Part shown: in pieces, positions 1 to 11,639 of the stretch
How the letters are laid out: every line of letters begins with the position of its first letter
How positions within the stretch are numbered: position 1 is the first letter of the stretch
Origin: Hygrophila difformis
Lineage: Eukaryota > Streptophyta > Magnoliopsida > Lamiales > Acanthaceae
Length of the DNA stretch: 64,000 nucleotides
Reading direction: 5' to 3'
Assembly (NCBI GenBank): GCA_030278955.1
Contig: JAOANR010000006.1
Location: 11,307,915-11,371,914, forward strand
Notes under the pieces: model-generated
Seen by the model: only the letters and a program-made list of their open reading frames with translations
Databases searched by the model: none
Told to the model about the DNA's origin: nothing
Translations under genes and position numbers: made by a program

Positions 1-540
1 CCAAAACCCAAACAAACAGTCAGTGAGTAAGTATTATTAATGCATGCATGTTTCGCGTGAAACGTGTAAGTAAGCAGCGGTGAGAGACAGAGAGTATTTA
101 TTTTGGAAATTCAGTGGAGGTCGCAGCCAGCAGCCTCGCAGGTTGGAGAATTCGCGTGGCCTTTTTCCTTTGTCGGTATCTTCCCCATCACGTAGTAGTA
201 CCTACTAACTACTGACTCTACCATTTTTAATTATTATTATACTACTATTTAATTGATTAATTAATTAATACCCCATCACGTAACCACTGACTCTACTCTT
301 TGGAATTAGTTCGAATTTAGACAAATCAAAACAAAAGATCTGATCATGCTCACACCTAATTAATTCAGATTGAATATGACGGACAGACGGAGTAGTTTTT
401 CTTTAATAGATGAAAAATGAGTAGTTTTTAGAAAACTCTTCTGAAAACACTCAATCATTTAACATAAGTGTAGGAAAATCATTTTTCAAAATAAAATATA
501 CAAAAAAAAAGTAATACTTCTATAATAGTTTTCGGTACAA
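1..540. other. Gene-free AT-rich stretch
   Basis: No open frame of note and no recognisable repeat end was seen. The last 12 bases (529-540) serve as the left target duplication of the following SINE. Confidence 0.5.
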
Positions 541-719
541 GGATGAGGACTTAGCCCAAGTGGTTAAGTCCCGCGACTTCCAACAGAATGTTGGAGGTTC
601 GATTCCCACTGGCCCCCTATCCTTCATTTTATTCTCATTTGTAATTTGTGTGGCATAGGCTCCCACCACCCATTTCCTAACCTGTATAAGCTGTTCAGAA
701 AAGATAAAAAAAAAAAAGG
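541..719 (+). repeat. tRNA-derived SINE, full length with poly(A) tail
   Basis: The 5' part has a box A-like TAGCCCAAGTGG and a box B GGTTCGATTCCC, as in RNA polymerase III promoters of tRNA-derived SINEs. A tRNA-unrelated body and a run of 12 A follow. It is flanked by an imperfect duplication, TTTTCGGTACAA at 529-540 and TTTCCGGCACAA at 720-731. Relatives of the same family lie near 10.8, 20.6 and 28.8 kb. It is not a functional tRNA: no cloverleaf and no anticodon arm. Confidence 0.8.
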
Positions 720-1038
720 TTTCCGGCACAAAAGAAAATATAAATTTAACACATAAAAATATATAGAGATGTGAGTAATATTTTTCTAGCATACAGACAA
801 ATACTACTACAGAGGCGTATTAATTTTGGTCCCAAATTGCATTCAGGTGTCGAGTGTGGACGATAACGCTGTCAACTTATTATATGTGTGGGCCTGTACA
901 CAGTACAGGCCTTGCCGTATTGACTATAATTCGACCACATATACATTGAAAAGTACTGTAGTTATCAAAAACTTCATATATTGATACAAAATGCGGGCCA
1001 AAACGCAAAATGCCGCAGCCACGTTTAGAAAAGTACTA

Positions 1039-1301
1039 CTCCATATACTTTTCTCATATAAGTGAACAATTTGCATAGTAGTAACTATTCATTGAGTAAT
1101 TTTGATTAATTTTTTTTAACATAGTTATATAAGAAAAAACATAATCATGTGAGATCTTGTTAGATTCGTCTAATTACATAGTTTTAAAATATCAAATTTT
1201 TATAATTTTTACTTATAGACAATTTGAGTTATAAACATTAAAAATGTGTCATGAATTACGTGAAATGCAGGAATGGAATACTTATACGAGAACAGAGGAA
1301 G
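1039..1301. mobile_element. Stowaway-like MITE
   Basis: A 263-bp element with ends CTCCATATAC and rc-related GAGGAAG, flanked by TA on both sides, as in Tc1/mariner Stowaway MITEs. Its interior is clearly related to the copy at 28471-28733 (shared ATCAAATTTTTATAATTTTT block). Confidence 0.6.
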
Positions 1302-1494
1302 TACAAAGGAAAATACCGAAAAGAACATTAATATTATATACTTCCTCCGGAGGTAGTAATTGTTTAACTCAATGGCCAAAAGATTGTAACAGTTTGAAAT
1401 ATTAAAATTAGGTATAACATTAAATATTCATTGAAATATTATAATTCATTGAAAACGAAATTTTACATCCAATATTTTTTTAGGTGAATACCTG

Positions 1495-1612
1495 CAAGGG
1501 CAATTAAGGGCGTCTCTCCCAAAATAGTTTTTTTTGCATACATAAGGCTCGAACCCGAGACCTTGCTTAAGCGACTAGAGCTCCATCCACTCAAGTCAAC
1601 TGCTGTTGGTTA
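1495..1612 (-). repeat. Degenerate SINE (minus strand)
   Basis: On the minus strand there is a box A-like TGACTTGAGTGG and a box B GGTTCGAGCC, then a body ending in GGGCAATTAAGGGCG-type sequence. A shorter relative of the box B region lies near 34.52 kb (AGGCTCGAACCCGAG). No duplications were found, so it is an old or partial copy. Confidence 0.5.
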
Positions 1613-2090
1613 CATCCAATATTTTTGGAGGCTAGGAAGATATTAATAGTGATGGCGCACATGAAACTTTATGTGGTTTAAATATTAGAGTTAATAAAAA
1701 TGTACGAAATTTATTTTAATAGTATTATTTGTAAAGCTAAATTATTATTTCAATATCATAATTTTTTTAAAAAATTATATCATACAATTTTAAGTTAACA
1801 AACTTTTTTCTATAATTAAATATAATTTATTTATTTTCAATATACATATCAAATTTTTTATTTTAAAATACTTATAATAATATTAAAATGGAAAATCTAA
1901 AATTTTATTTAATGACAGAGGAAATGTAAAGAAATGGGTGGATACAAAGTTACCCAAAAATTAATGAAAATTTCCTTACACTGTTGAAGTGAAAATGATG
2001 GAAAATATATTTTGAAGGGAATATGTATTTTTTTTTTTTTAATGTCAATTCTATCCTTAATAAAATATATACACATTATATATTTTTGTT

Positions 2091-2165
2091 TTTTTTTTGG
2101 TAAACATTGGCACCTGTGTGCCGCCAAAGGTGTGTGGGAGCCCAAGTCACATAAATTACTTTGTT
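2091..2165 (-). repeat. SINE 3' end fragment (minus strand)
   Basis: Read on the minus strand this gives the family's 3' body (GACTTGGGCTCCCACACACC) and an A run that appears as T on the plus strand. The same 3' body is at 11150-11213. The 5' tRNA-like half is missing. Confidence 0.5.
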
Positions 2166-2334
2166 AATAATATAAACAACGAACATTTAAATGTGAATTT
2201 ATTAACAAAATGCCCTTTCAATTCTTTCTTTTCTTTCTATCCGAAACAAAAATAATAGTGTTTCTTTCTTTTCTCCTCTTTTCTTTTTTAAACTATCAAA
2301 CAAAGCCTAAATTCAAGCCATTTTTTCAATCAAT

Positions 2335-2486
2335 TACCAATGTGGGACTTAGTTAGATTGCTTTAGGCTACACGGTTTTATTTTGGACACACCCAAAAAA
2401 CTTCATATTATAGTTAGGTAAACACTTCAATGCATTCTTTCCTTCAATTTGCTAATGTGGCACTTGGATTGTTCATAGCTAATAAT
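2335..2486 (+). repeat. Dispersed copy of the local duplicated segment
   Basis: This block (CTTCATATTATAGTTAGGTA and around it) is a divergent copy of segments at 27.39-27.5, 32.05-32.19 and, inverted, 37.5-37.67 kb. It contains the uninterrupted site into which the foldback element at 27509-27893 inserted in the 27-kb copy. Confidence 0.6.
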
Positions 2487-2489
2487 AAT

Positions 2490-3976
2490 CACTACAAGAA
2501 AAAATCCAATTACCGACCCCAATTACCGACCACCATAGTACGAGTCGGATTTACCGACCCCATTACCGACCCCAAAGTGGGGTCGGTAAAATTTAGCCAT
2601 TATTGGGCCCAGTGATATTTGAAAACCAAAACACCGACCATAATTAATGTGGTCGGTATTACCGACCCCATTACCGACCCCAATTGGGGTCGGTAATTGT
2701 TACCGACCCCAATTGGGGTCTGTAGTTTTTTTCAACTTTTTTTTAAATTTTTTCCATTATTTTATTATTTAGTTTATATTTTTATTAAATATTTATTTGA
2801 TTATTTATATAATTTAATTATTTATTTATTTGGGCCAATTAATTAATTATTTATTTTATAATTTAATTATTTATTAATTTAATTACTGAATTAATATTTT
2901 AATTTAATTAATTTTTTTATTTTTTTATTAAAAATAATTTTATATTATTATTTAAATTTATCTTAATTTTTGAATAATTTTATTATTTTATTTAATTCAT
3001 TGTTTTTAATTTTTTGATTTAATTAATTTTATTTTATATTTTATTTAATTAATAAAATATTTATTATTTAATTAATTTAATTTTATTTTATATTTCTATT
3101 CAATTAACTACAAAAAAAATTAAGTTAGCAACCGAAATTTGCGATTGAACATATTGGGTGGCTATTACCGACCGAATTAGCAACCGGATTATTCATATTG
3201 ATTATTGAATTTTATATTCCGTATGTTATTTTTTAATTTTTAATTATGGAATTTAATATTTTTATAAATTTTTTAATTCAATTAATATTTAATCATATTG
3301 ATTTCTATTTTCTAAAATTTAATTAGTGATTTAATTAATTTTATCCATTTAGTTAATGAATTATTCTACAACTTATTTAATTAATATCAATTTTTATACT
3401 ATTTTTTTAAGTTATTAATTACATATAAAAATATTATATATATTTAATAAATTACATATGATAACATGAAAAGTTGTGTATCCGGATGGCACGCGCGTGG
3501 GTGAGGAATGCACCTCACCTGGGTTCGAATCCTCTCTACAGCATTTGGGGGGGGGGGAATTAATATATATGACACGTGGCGGGTTTCCATTGGTGGTGCG
3601 AAGGGCTAGCCCAGCTGGTTAGGGTTGTGGCTCGGTGGTGCGAGGTTATGGGTTCGAGCTCTCGTGGGCACATTTTATTTCATATAAGAAATTTACCGAC
3701 CCCAAAATGGGGTCGGTAATGGGGTCGGTAATCTCGGGTCCTCGAGGTCCCTAGACCTCGCTTACCAACCCCAATGTTGGTCGGTAATGGAATCGGTAAT
3801 TTTACCGACCCACATGGGGTCGGTAATCTCCCGACCCCCAGAATCTTTGGTCGGAGCCAAATTACCTACCATCAATTTATCGATCCGGGATTGGGGTCGG
3901 TAAACCTGTAGACGACCCGTAAAACCTAGTTACCGACCCCATTTTGGGGTCGGTAAAACGAAATTTTCTTGTAGTG
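2490..3976. mobile_element. CACTA (En/Spm-type) element, non-autonomous
   Basis: The 1487-bp element begins CACTACAAGAAAA and ends TTTTCTTGTAGTG, the hallmark CACTA inverted termini. AAT flanks it on both sides (2487-2489, 3977-3979), the 3-bp duplication expected of this superfamily. Both subterminal regions hold many copies of TTACCGACCCC and its complement, as expected of CACTA subterminal transposase-binding repeats. The middle is extremely AT-rich with no transposase. Two tRNA-like patches lie at about 3478-3545 and 3600-3672. Confidence 0.9.
3478..3680 (+). repeat. Two tRNA-like/SINE-like patches inside the CACTA element
   Basis: The first patch has GGATGGCACGCGCGTGG and box B GGTTCGAATCC. 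The second has box A CTAGCCCAGCTGG and box B GGTTCGAGCTC. A run of 12 G separates the first from the rest. They look like SINE heads or captured tRNA-like sequence, since neither folds as an intact tRNA with an acceptor stem. Confidence 0.45.
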
Positions 3977-4631
3977 AATAATAATTAAAATAAATAAAAA
4001 ACTTACCTATTTTAGAATGAATGATGAAGACTAATAGCTCGTTGGCCCAATTCATTAATAAAGAGTAAAGACCAATTGTTATTTGGTCCCAGTGGCGATT
4101 TTAGAGCTCACCACCCCATTATATATATATATATATATACTAGAACTTTTCATTGGTGCGCGCTACGCTGCGCGCACGGGTGAGGAAAAAACATTATAGA
4201 AAACTGTAATGAGACATTAAAATCATAATGTATTAATTGAAGAAAATATATTTTATATCTATTACAATGAAGACATTGATCACGAAGAGCTAAACAAATA
4301 ATTATGGCATAACAATGTGGAAACCATTTGTAGTGTGATCTACTCGACTTCAATTAAATCTTTCAAATTAAATAATCACCCAAGAATCTCTTATTGCATA
4401 AACGTTTATCATCTTCGAAAGATACATCAAGATGCTTAATCCATGACAAAGAACAAAGCACACATTTTGGAAGGGTATGAAAACTTATGCTGACAAAGAA
4501 AGTAAATGCTGACAATGAAAACTTATAATCCATGCTGACAAAGAAAGTCACGGGAAGAAAGGGCTTCATAATTCATCTAGATCTAATTTATGTATGCAAT
4601 TGCAAGTAGAAAGAGCAAAAAACTTACCCAT

Positions 4632-4725
4632 AACCATATGGAGAATGGAAATATGGTGGCACATAAGGTCTCCTGAATCCATATGCCATGTAATGGGTTG
4701 AATCTTCTTGGAGGATACTGTTTCA
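4632..4725 (-). pseudogene. Unidentified captured exon in Helitron 1
   Basis: On the minus strand an open stretch encodes a Tyr/Pro/Gly-rich peptide ending PYFHSPYGYG, directly followed by a strong GTAAGT donor. The frame is closed upstream by a TGA in the same reading frame. I do not recognise the parent gene. It is called an exon only because of its codon pattern, the donor site and the setting in a gene-capturing Helitron. Confidence 0.3.
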
Positions 4726-5873
4726 TTCCGGGAACATTGGTCATCTTAACCATAACCTACAAATAAGAAATCTATCATCACAAGCCATGATATGATGCCA
4801 ACTTAACACAGACAGACCCACAAATACAACAAATATATTCATGATCCATAAAGCCATCAGAACACAGAAAAGACACCAGGAAGAGCAGAGATGAGGAGTT
4901 GACCCACTCGAGCTCAGATGAATAAATGCTTTACTCAACTGGTAAGCTTGAACGTGAACTCAAATTGCTCAAAAACCTTTGATGCTTGTATTAAGGTACA
5001 TGATGATCATAATATATATTTTTAATTATTGGGTTTTAGTTAAATGATTTGATATTAAAATATATAACTTGTCCACACCAAACTTTGAATGTGCAAAAAA
5101 CGTGACCACATTTTGTTCACAAGTATCATAAGCCACACAAATGTCCAATTGCCTATCATATAGTTAATAAAAAGTTGCAAGGGTTGCACTTGTAGTCTGC
5201 ACATGTCTTGTATAAAAATTATTGGTCAAAAGGCTTTATCTACTGCTAATTCGTTGACATAGAAATTCAACATTGTATATCCATATAGCATTTGTGAAGC
5301 TCGAGTGAAAGCATTCAGCTATTGGGAACATCATCTTGTAAACATATACCATCAACATTCCAACAGCGTGTTTCATGCATATTGATAGAAGTTGAGAAAG
5401 CTAAAACAAAATGATAGGATGCAATAGGATCACAAGTTATTGCATACGCACAAACCCATGTAGACTCTGAGAATCCAAATATTCAATCACTTCAAAATCA
5501 ACAATTATTGAGCTTCGTTTGGTTAAGAAAAATCCCAAACTGCCAATAAAAACAGGAAATGTAGTACAAAAGCAAATGTTAGTTAATTCCTCCAACAAAA
5601 CCCTACAACTTTTGGCATACTTTTTTAGTATCAATTAACACAAAAATTATACCATACAAGGAAAAACAACTTAGAGCACATATCGAATTGATTAACTGTA
5701 AGACAAATCCGACAATAAAATTAAATATAGAATACAAAATTTCACCGATAAAACAACTCTATAGATAAGCAGAGCTCATAATTCTTAAACAATGTATTAA
5801 ACATTCATTTTTCCCATTGTAGAACTAATTACTGCTCAAAGAAACCTAAAGAACAAGGAAAAACAATACATGC

Positions 5874-6229
5874 CTGCCCTCTCTTGCAGTTGGAATATGT
5901 TTCTCTAAGCCCCACACACTCGTTGGAAATTTTAGGAGTCTTCTCCTTGGCACATTCTTTGAAGGCCCGATTCTCCACCTACACCGGCACATCAACAAAA
6001 AATTAAAACTCCTATACACCACATGCTGTCACACCACTATTACATAATCAAATCTCAGAATTGAAGTTTCCACTGATCAATATCATTTGAAGGTCATTGA
6101 CACCAGAATAATAATAATCAAAATATGACCAAACAAATATTAGATGGAAAACAGTTATACCTTAACACAATCATATTCGCTGAGGCATTTGACGAGTTCC
6201 ATCGCCTGACCCTTGCAAGACTTGGCCAT
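5874..6229 (-). pseudogene. COA5/PET191-like gene fragment captured by a Helitron
   Basis: Two exons can be joined in phase 0 on the minus strand. Exon 1 (6229-6161) starts MAKSCKGQAMELVKCL and ends before GTATAA. Exon 2 (5978-5874) follows an AG and encodes VENRAFKECAKEK through ECVGLRETYSNCKRGQ. Together they give 58 residues with the twin Cys spacing of COA5/PET191, a small intermembrane-space protein needed for cytochrome c oxidase assembly. The family's short basic C-terminal exon was not found. Exon 2 is followed by GCATGT, so only a GC-type donor is available. The reading frame has no stop, so capture looks fairly recent. I infer a truncated non-functional copy; a functional parent should exist elsewhere in the genome. 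Confidence 0.75.
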
Positions 6230-6919
6230 TTCTTTTGGATAAGAATGCTTTCTTGCTCTGGCTTTTTCTAGTTTATTGGAATTTGGAAATCATATAATGG
6301 GCCTTTTTGAGCGGCCTTGCAGAGATCAGGAGCAGCATGTACAAGGATGCGGGCTACGAAAATAATGACGGAGGGCTGACGACGACAACAACCACGCAAA
6401 TATAGGGTTGGAAGTCTACGCAGAATGGGAATGGGAATTGTGGAGACAGTCGTTCAAGAGGGGCGCCAGTTCCCAGTGGCTGCAGCGGCGATTTTTTACT
6501 TCCCCAGCATGGCGACGAGGCGGCAGTGTTGTGGCGTTGCACCGCGGCGCAGCGAGCGGCAGCGGCTAGGAGAAGGGCGGTTTGACACTGCTACGACACG
6601 GTAGGAAGGAAATTTGAGGAAATTGGGGCATTCGGTGAAGATTGGAGATTGGGGTAAAGGGAGTTGTAGCAGGATGAAAGGAAGAACACGAGGAAGGGCG
6701 GCAGAAGCAGAAGGGTAAAATTGATCTTCGATTTTAGCAGAAAAAGACAGAGAGATGACTTGATTGCCCTAAACCGCACATGATAGATGACTTGAGTATT
6801 AGGCAGAAAAAGACAACAAAATAAGTGAAGGGCATAATCGGAAAAACAGGTGATTAATTACTGTTCCTTGGAACAGTAACCTGCATGGCATATATATAAT
6901 ATAGAGATATATATATATA

Positions 6920-9900
6920 CTAGGAATCTTAGGGGCCGCGCGTTACACTGCGCGCAACGGTGAGGAGAAAATATGTTGGAAATTTTCGTGGTCTGATAAG
7001 TAATATGCATGAAAATTGTGTCTAAAAGAAAATGATACATCGAGAATACTAATTACCAAATGCATCATAGCACTAAAAATGGCATCCAAATGAAATTAAA
7101 GCTACAAACAAATGAGAATAAAATGTTTATTAGAAGAAGCTGTATAATATAATTCAACATATAGAATATAGTGCGAGCAATAAAGTTGATCTGGCGTGGA
7201 TGTTTCATGGCTGTAGATGATCATGTGAATCGTACATTATTGATCTAATCAATTCGGTGCAGATTCAAGACTGATCAAGAACGGGAAAGCAAAAACCCAA
7301 GTATGCTTCATACAAAAACACTCAGAAATTTGTTAAGTCTGTGAAATCAAATTTATAATTAAACAGAGAAATTGGAGTACTGAAACAAGAAATAAGTGTG
7401 GAATTGATTTGTTGTCTTAACCAATGTGAATGTCACAAAGAATGTCACAAACGCCTTGAATAGAAAAAAAGAGAAGGGCGAAAACAAATGTAAGATACAC
7501 CTAACAGCTAATTATTAAAAGGCCTTACTTAGCACTGGTAATATAATAGAATCTCACATAATCACTCATCACTTCTTGTCACCAAGAACATTCGTCAGGA
7601 CTGTTCCGCCAAGAACTTCCACATTGAATAAACTCTGATTTCCTTCAAGGTTCGTTTGCAATATTTTGCGTGAATCTGGATGATCATCTCCTGAAATAAT
7701 ATTTAAGAAAAATTGCTAAGCAAGAACAGTTTGTGACAAATATGAAAATATAAATCCAATCCGTATAGATCTAACAGTTTGTGACATGAGCAAGCTTTGT
7801 TAGCACCAGTTATGGGAACAACAGGAGTGCATAAAAGTAGAGATCTAACAGCCCTTTTGGAATAAGATCATTGAGCATTATTGCACACCTCTGCATGCTG
7901 TTCTCACCAAATTGAATCTACAAGCATCAAATAGAGTCCAAATTGAATCTACAAGCATCAAAATGAAGCAAAATTTATAGAAACAATCAACTAAACTATA
8001 GTAAATAAGAAAAGAATAAAATTTTCCAGTATATGACCGCCAAATCAACCGACTTGCTGGAATCTGGCACAAATCCAATCTATATGCTTCTTTTTGAAGT
8101 AAAACAAAGAAAGATCAAATAGAGTCCATATTTTGTCATTAAAATACCAGATCCTGAGAACAATAGTGCAGACAAGTCAGAGCAAGAATTTAACTTTCCA
8201 ATCCATTTCAGACAAGTTGAATAATTCTTCTATTCTCACAAACTATACCCTATCAGAAACGAACTTAAAGTGAGAAAGCATATTTCATCAAATATAGACA
8301 ACTGCAGCTGTATTCACCGATCACATATATTAAAAATATTGAAGTCATCCCACACAGAGATCATATATAAAGGGGCAAGAATTAGAATATAAAGTTTAAC
8401 CACGAAAACTGATATCATTACCAGGCAAAATATCTAAGAAATAAATCCTATTCTCACTAGCAAGGGAGAAAGATGTCAAAACAGATTAACAAAACTAATC
8501 TGCAAAGGAAAAATTAGATCAGTTCAAAGTGAAGTCAACGGCAATTTAATCCAGTAGCTCAAAAAATACTGGAAAGTGAACAACAACGAAGGATGAACTC
8601 ACCAGCGATTGAATAATGCACAACATGCCATCTCATACTTGACCAAAACAAAAATGCAAGACCATCTAAGACAACATTTAATAAAATTAAACGCAGCACC
8701 AATAGTCATTTGTATAGAACACCATTTGCAAATTAGTGGGGCAAAATATAAATTACTCTTATGGATGGAAACTGAATCTTCAGGAACCTCAAGATCGCCA
8801 TCACAGAAGCAAGAAAATAGAACCCTAGTCAGAGACATCAACAACAAAAAGAATCAATTCATATAAGAATAGAAGCACAACTATCTAGTGAGAAGGAGAG
8901 ATATTAAGAAATATACATAACAATTTTAATTTATCTTACAAGGAGGCAAACCAGGGTTCAAGCATCCAGGAGCAATGAAAAAAGGGTACGGAAAAATATA
9001 TATTTACTTGGCAAAGAATTTCCTTGCAATAAGAAAAAAGTGCAAGTGCAAGCACAAATTATACATCCTAGACAATGATAGCAAGCAAATACTTCATAAT
9101 AACGAACGCCTGCAATCAACTGTGCAGCAAAAAGAAGCATTAACAGCAAAACTGAAACACTGAGAGTCGATGCAAAATAGATAAATCAGTGAAGCTAAAG
9201 TTGTACAGCCTAGATTCCTTTCAAAGATGGGTGAAATTTCTTCATAAAGCACCACACACCTCTATTCTGTAACACGACTAATTTCAGAATTTGGGAGGAA
9301 AACAAAGGCAGAAGGAGCGGAAATACATGGCAACAATTTAACCTTCTACCACTGAATACTGGTACGGCTCTACCTAAGCATTTCGACCCAACAGACGGTA
9401 GGCATAAATGGAGGAGAAACAAGCAAAATAAATGACTTCGTATAAAAAATAAGGACCTAAATCCTTAAAATAACAAGAAATACCTTCCGCAACTGCTGTT
9501 GCAGTCGCCACGCAGCACAACCGACGATGCTTTGCTCCCGATGCCAACGACCCAGCACAGAACCCCGCCGAGAGCTACGCAGTTGATGCTTGGTATGAAG
9601 GACGGAGGAGCGACGCGGAACACCACGAGCGATCTGAACGGCGATTTCTTTTTACAGGGAATTTGCGGGAAACTACGAAGGATTCAGGCGACAATACAAC
9701 GGACGACAGCCGCGACTGGTATTCGCGAAGGTTCTGCAGTGGCGGACGGTGCAAGCAAGCGAAAGAGAAGGGCTGTTGGGCGATGGCGCCTCACGAAGGA
9801 AGTATTGTGTGCTGTCGGGTTTCACAAGGACTTTTTAGGGCGGCGGCTGCACGCACCAGAAGACGACGGTGAAAGGGAAGGAGAACGAAGTGGTAAATTG

Positions 9901-10100
9901 GGGAGAAATTTAGAAAAGTTCGAACCAATGGGAAACTGGAACAGGGGACATTAGGGTTGAAAAATGTAGGAAATAAGCAACACGTGGCAGGGACATAAAC
10001 AACTAAACCAAGAAAGCAAAGCAAGGGCATAATAGACAGTTCAAGTGAATCTTTACTATTCATCCAAACAGTAACTGGTTTGGCACTTATATATATTAGA
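6920..10100 (-). mobile_element. Helitron 2 (minus strand)
   Basis: On the minus strand it runs from TCTAATATATATAAGTGCC at 10100 to CTAG at 6920, with A and T flanks. The 3' hairpin is GCGCG...CGCGC around 6938-6953. Thirteen bases of TA-rich sequence separate it from Helitron 1, so the two lie head to tail. It has no Rep/helicase. GC-rich sequence near its 5' end (about 9.48-9.95 kb) and an exon-like piece at 7569-7690 suggest captured gene material. Confidence 0.75.
7569..7690 (-). pseudogene. Unidentified captured last exon in Helitron 2
   Basis: On the minus strand an acceptor TTATTTCAG precedes an open frame of 39 codons (phase 2 entry) that contains FNVEVLGGTVLTNVLGDKK and ends in TGA. 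This has the look of a real terminal coding exon. I could not name the family. A protein search of this exon would show which host gene was captured. Confidence 0.4.
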
Positions 10101-10110
10101 TATATATATA

Positions 10111-10440
10111 CTAGAAATCTCTCGGTGGCGCGCCTACGCTGCGCGCAACGGTGAGAATAAAATGTGTTGAAACTTCTCATGATCCGATCAATATTATGTA
10201 GGAAAATTCAACTCACAGATATACAACAGTAACCTATGAACTGCCGATTATCATAATAAAGCTTGAATAGCCAGCTGGTGCCATCTTTGAAATCCTTATG
10301 GCTTTTTCTCACAAAAATAGGAGCTACATCACAAAAAGATTCAACAATCAGGCAGAACAGTGAAAATTTTAGGTGGCATTAATACAATTTATCATAAGAA
10401 ATCCTCCAGTTTCAATTAAAATACCATTTGTGTAAATTCA
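10111..10440 (-). mobile_element. Helitron 3, 3' end only (right limit unclear)
   Basis: The CTAG terminus at 10111-10114, the hairpin GCGCGC...GCGCGC (about 10129-10147) and the following GGTGAG block match Helitrons 1 and 2. No 5' TC end of the same type was found to the right. The copy appears truncated, or its 5' end has decayed, before the hAT right arm. Confidence 0.55.
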
Positions 10441-10810
10441 TGAGAGACACATCTTAAAGGACAATGTCAAAATTGGAAAAATTAGGGTGGAGGCTTGTGG
10501 GGGTGACACATCTTAAAGGACAGTGGGGGTGAAGAGTATTGTATTTTTTTGTCAAAATTCGCACACCTTCATGTAGATTCCTGGAATCACCACTGGTTAG
10601 TCCAAGTAACAGTGGGTTAAATCCAAATTTTAAATATATATTTTACATTTTATGTAGAATTATTGTATCCTTAATATCCTTGCTATTTTTAAATTTACAA
10701 AATTCTATAGAATTAATTTTCTAGTTGTGTACTTGTGATTTTCATTTTTATTTTTATTATTTCATAACCTGTACAGACTGTCAAGAAAAAAAAAAAATCT
10801 AGTTGTATAA

Positions 10811-10970
10811 GGGATGTGGATTTGACCGAATGTTTATGTCCCCTAACTTCTAACTCAATGGTTGGGAGTTCGATTCCCACTTGACCCCTTATCCATTTCC
10901 TTTGTAATTTATATACTTTAGACTCCCATAAACCTTTGCCGATATGAGTATCATTGTTTTAAAAAAAAAA
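10811..10970 (+). repeat. tRNA-derived SINE, full length
   Basis: Box B GAGTTCGATTCCC and the family body ACTCCCATAAACCTTTGCC are followed by ten A. Flanking TCTAGTTGTATAA (10798-10810) and TTAGTTGTGTAA (10971-10982) look like a degraded target duplication. Confidence 0.7.
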
Positions 10971-11149
10971 TTAGTTGTGTAAAATTACTTCATATGCACA
11001 TTTATTTAATTTGAAATAATTCAGATTAAAATTTTGGCTACCCAACCTGTTGTTTTCTATATAGTATTTCATATATTCTTTTATGTGCTATTCAAAAAAA
11101 TTAAATGATCTGTTAATTTAAATAAATTAGATCAACAATTGTCACAAAA

Positions 11150-11213
11150 ATTTGTGTGGTTTGGACTCCCACACATATTTGCCGACACATGAGTGTTACT
11201 GTTTACCTAAAAA
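11150..11213 (+). repeat. 5'-truncated SINE
   Basis: Only the family's 3' body remains (TTTGGACTCCCACACATA, GTGTTACTGTTTACC) with a short A tail. It is the plus-strand counterpart of the fragment at 2091-2165. Confidence 0.5.
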
Positions 11214-11639
11214 AACAATCGTCACAAAATAATTACAAAAATAAATTTTCATCTTTCAAAGAAAAAACACGTTTAAAAACCACATGGGTCGAGGGCCAGA
11301 GAGAAGTGGCCCAAGCGGCTGCTCAGGCCTCCAATTATTTGAGGTCCACTAATGATCTCTATGACTCTATCTTTATCTGTTTAATAAAATTAAAATAAAA
11401 ATAAAAAAAATTAATGCACATATGCATATTAAACATATTAATATGTACATGTAATAACCTTTTTGGACCAATATTTTGATTTTGAAAAATAACCCACTAG
11501 AAGGATTTTCGGCTCGAATTTAGGTTAATTGTACGGAAAAATGCTAAGTTCGGCGTGATTTGCACATGACATGCGATGGCTTAAAAGTTAAAATACATCT
11601 GTCACATCCACTTGTACATATTGTCCCCTTTGGGCTAAC

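Larger units (their letters stand above)
4140..6907 (-). mobile_element. Helitron 1 (minus strand), with captured gene pieces
   Basis: Read on the minus strand it starts TCTCTATATTATATATA at 6907 and ends CTAG at 4140, with an A before and a T after, as Helitrons require. A GC hairpin (8-bp stem GTGCGCGC, loop of 6; 4156-4177) lies about 12 nt from the CTAG end. No Rep/helicase is encoded, so it is non-autonomous. It contains two exons of a COA5-like gene (5874-6229) and another possible exon at 4632-4725. Its 3' terminus is shared with the next two elements. Confidence 0.8.
4090..10595. mobile_element. Probable hAT element interrupted by a Helitron cluster
   Basis: The left end CAGTGGCGATTTTAGAG and the reverse complement of the right end, CAGTGGTGATTCCAGGA, look like a pair of hAT inverted termini. 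The 8 bases outside are TTTGGTCC (4082-4089) and GTTAGTCC (10596-10603), matching at 6 of 8, as for an old hAT duplication. If right, the original element was about 0.5 kb (about 50 bp at the left and a few hundred bp at the right) and the rest is inserted Helitrons. The imperfect duplication keeps confidence moderate. Confidence 0.5.

Noticed and set aside
541..625. tRNA gene candidates at 0.55, 3.5, 3.6, 10.8, 20.6 and 28.8 kb
   Set aside because: Box A and box B are present, but stems and anticodon loops are not, and bodies with poly(A) tails follow. They are SINEs or tRNA-like remnants.
9499..9954. Plus-strand 151-codon open frame
   Set aside because: It lies in the GC-rich 5' part of minus-strand Helitron 2, has no domain-like pattern or promoter, and overlaps an equally long minus-strand frame. 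Probably an accident of captured GC-rich DNA.
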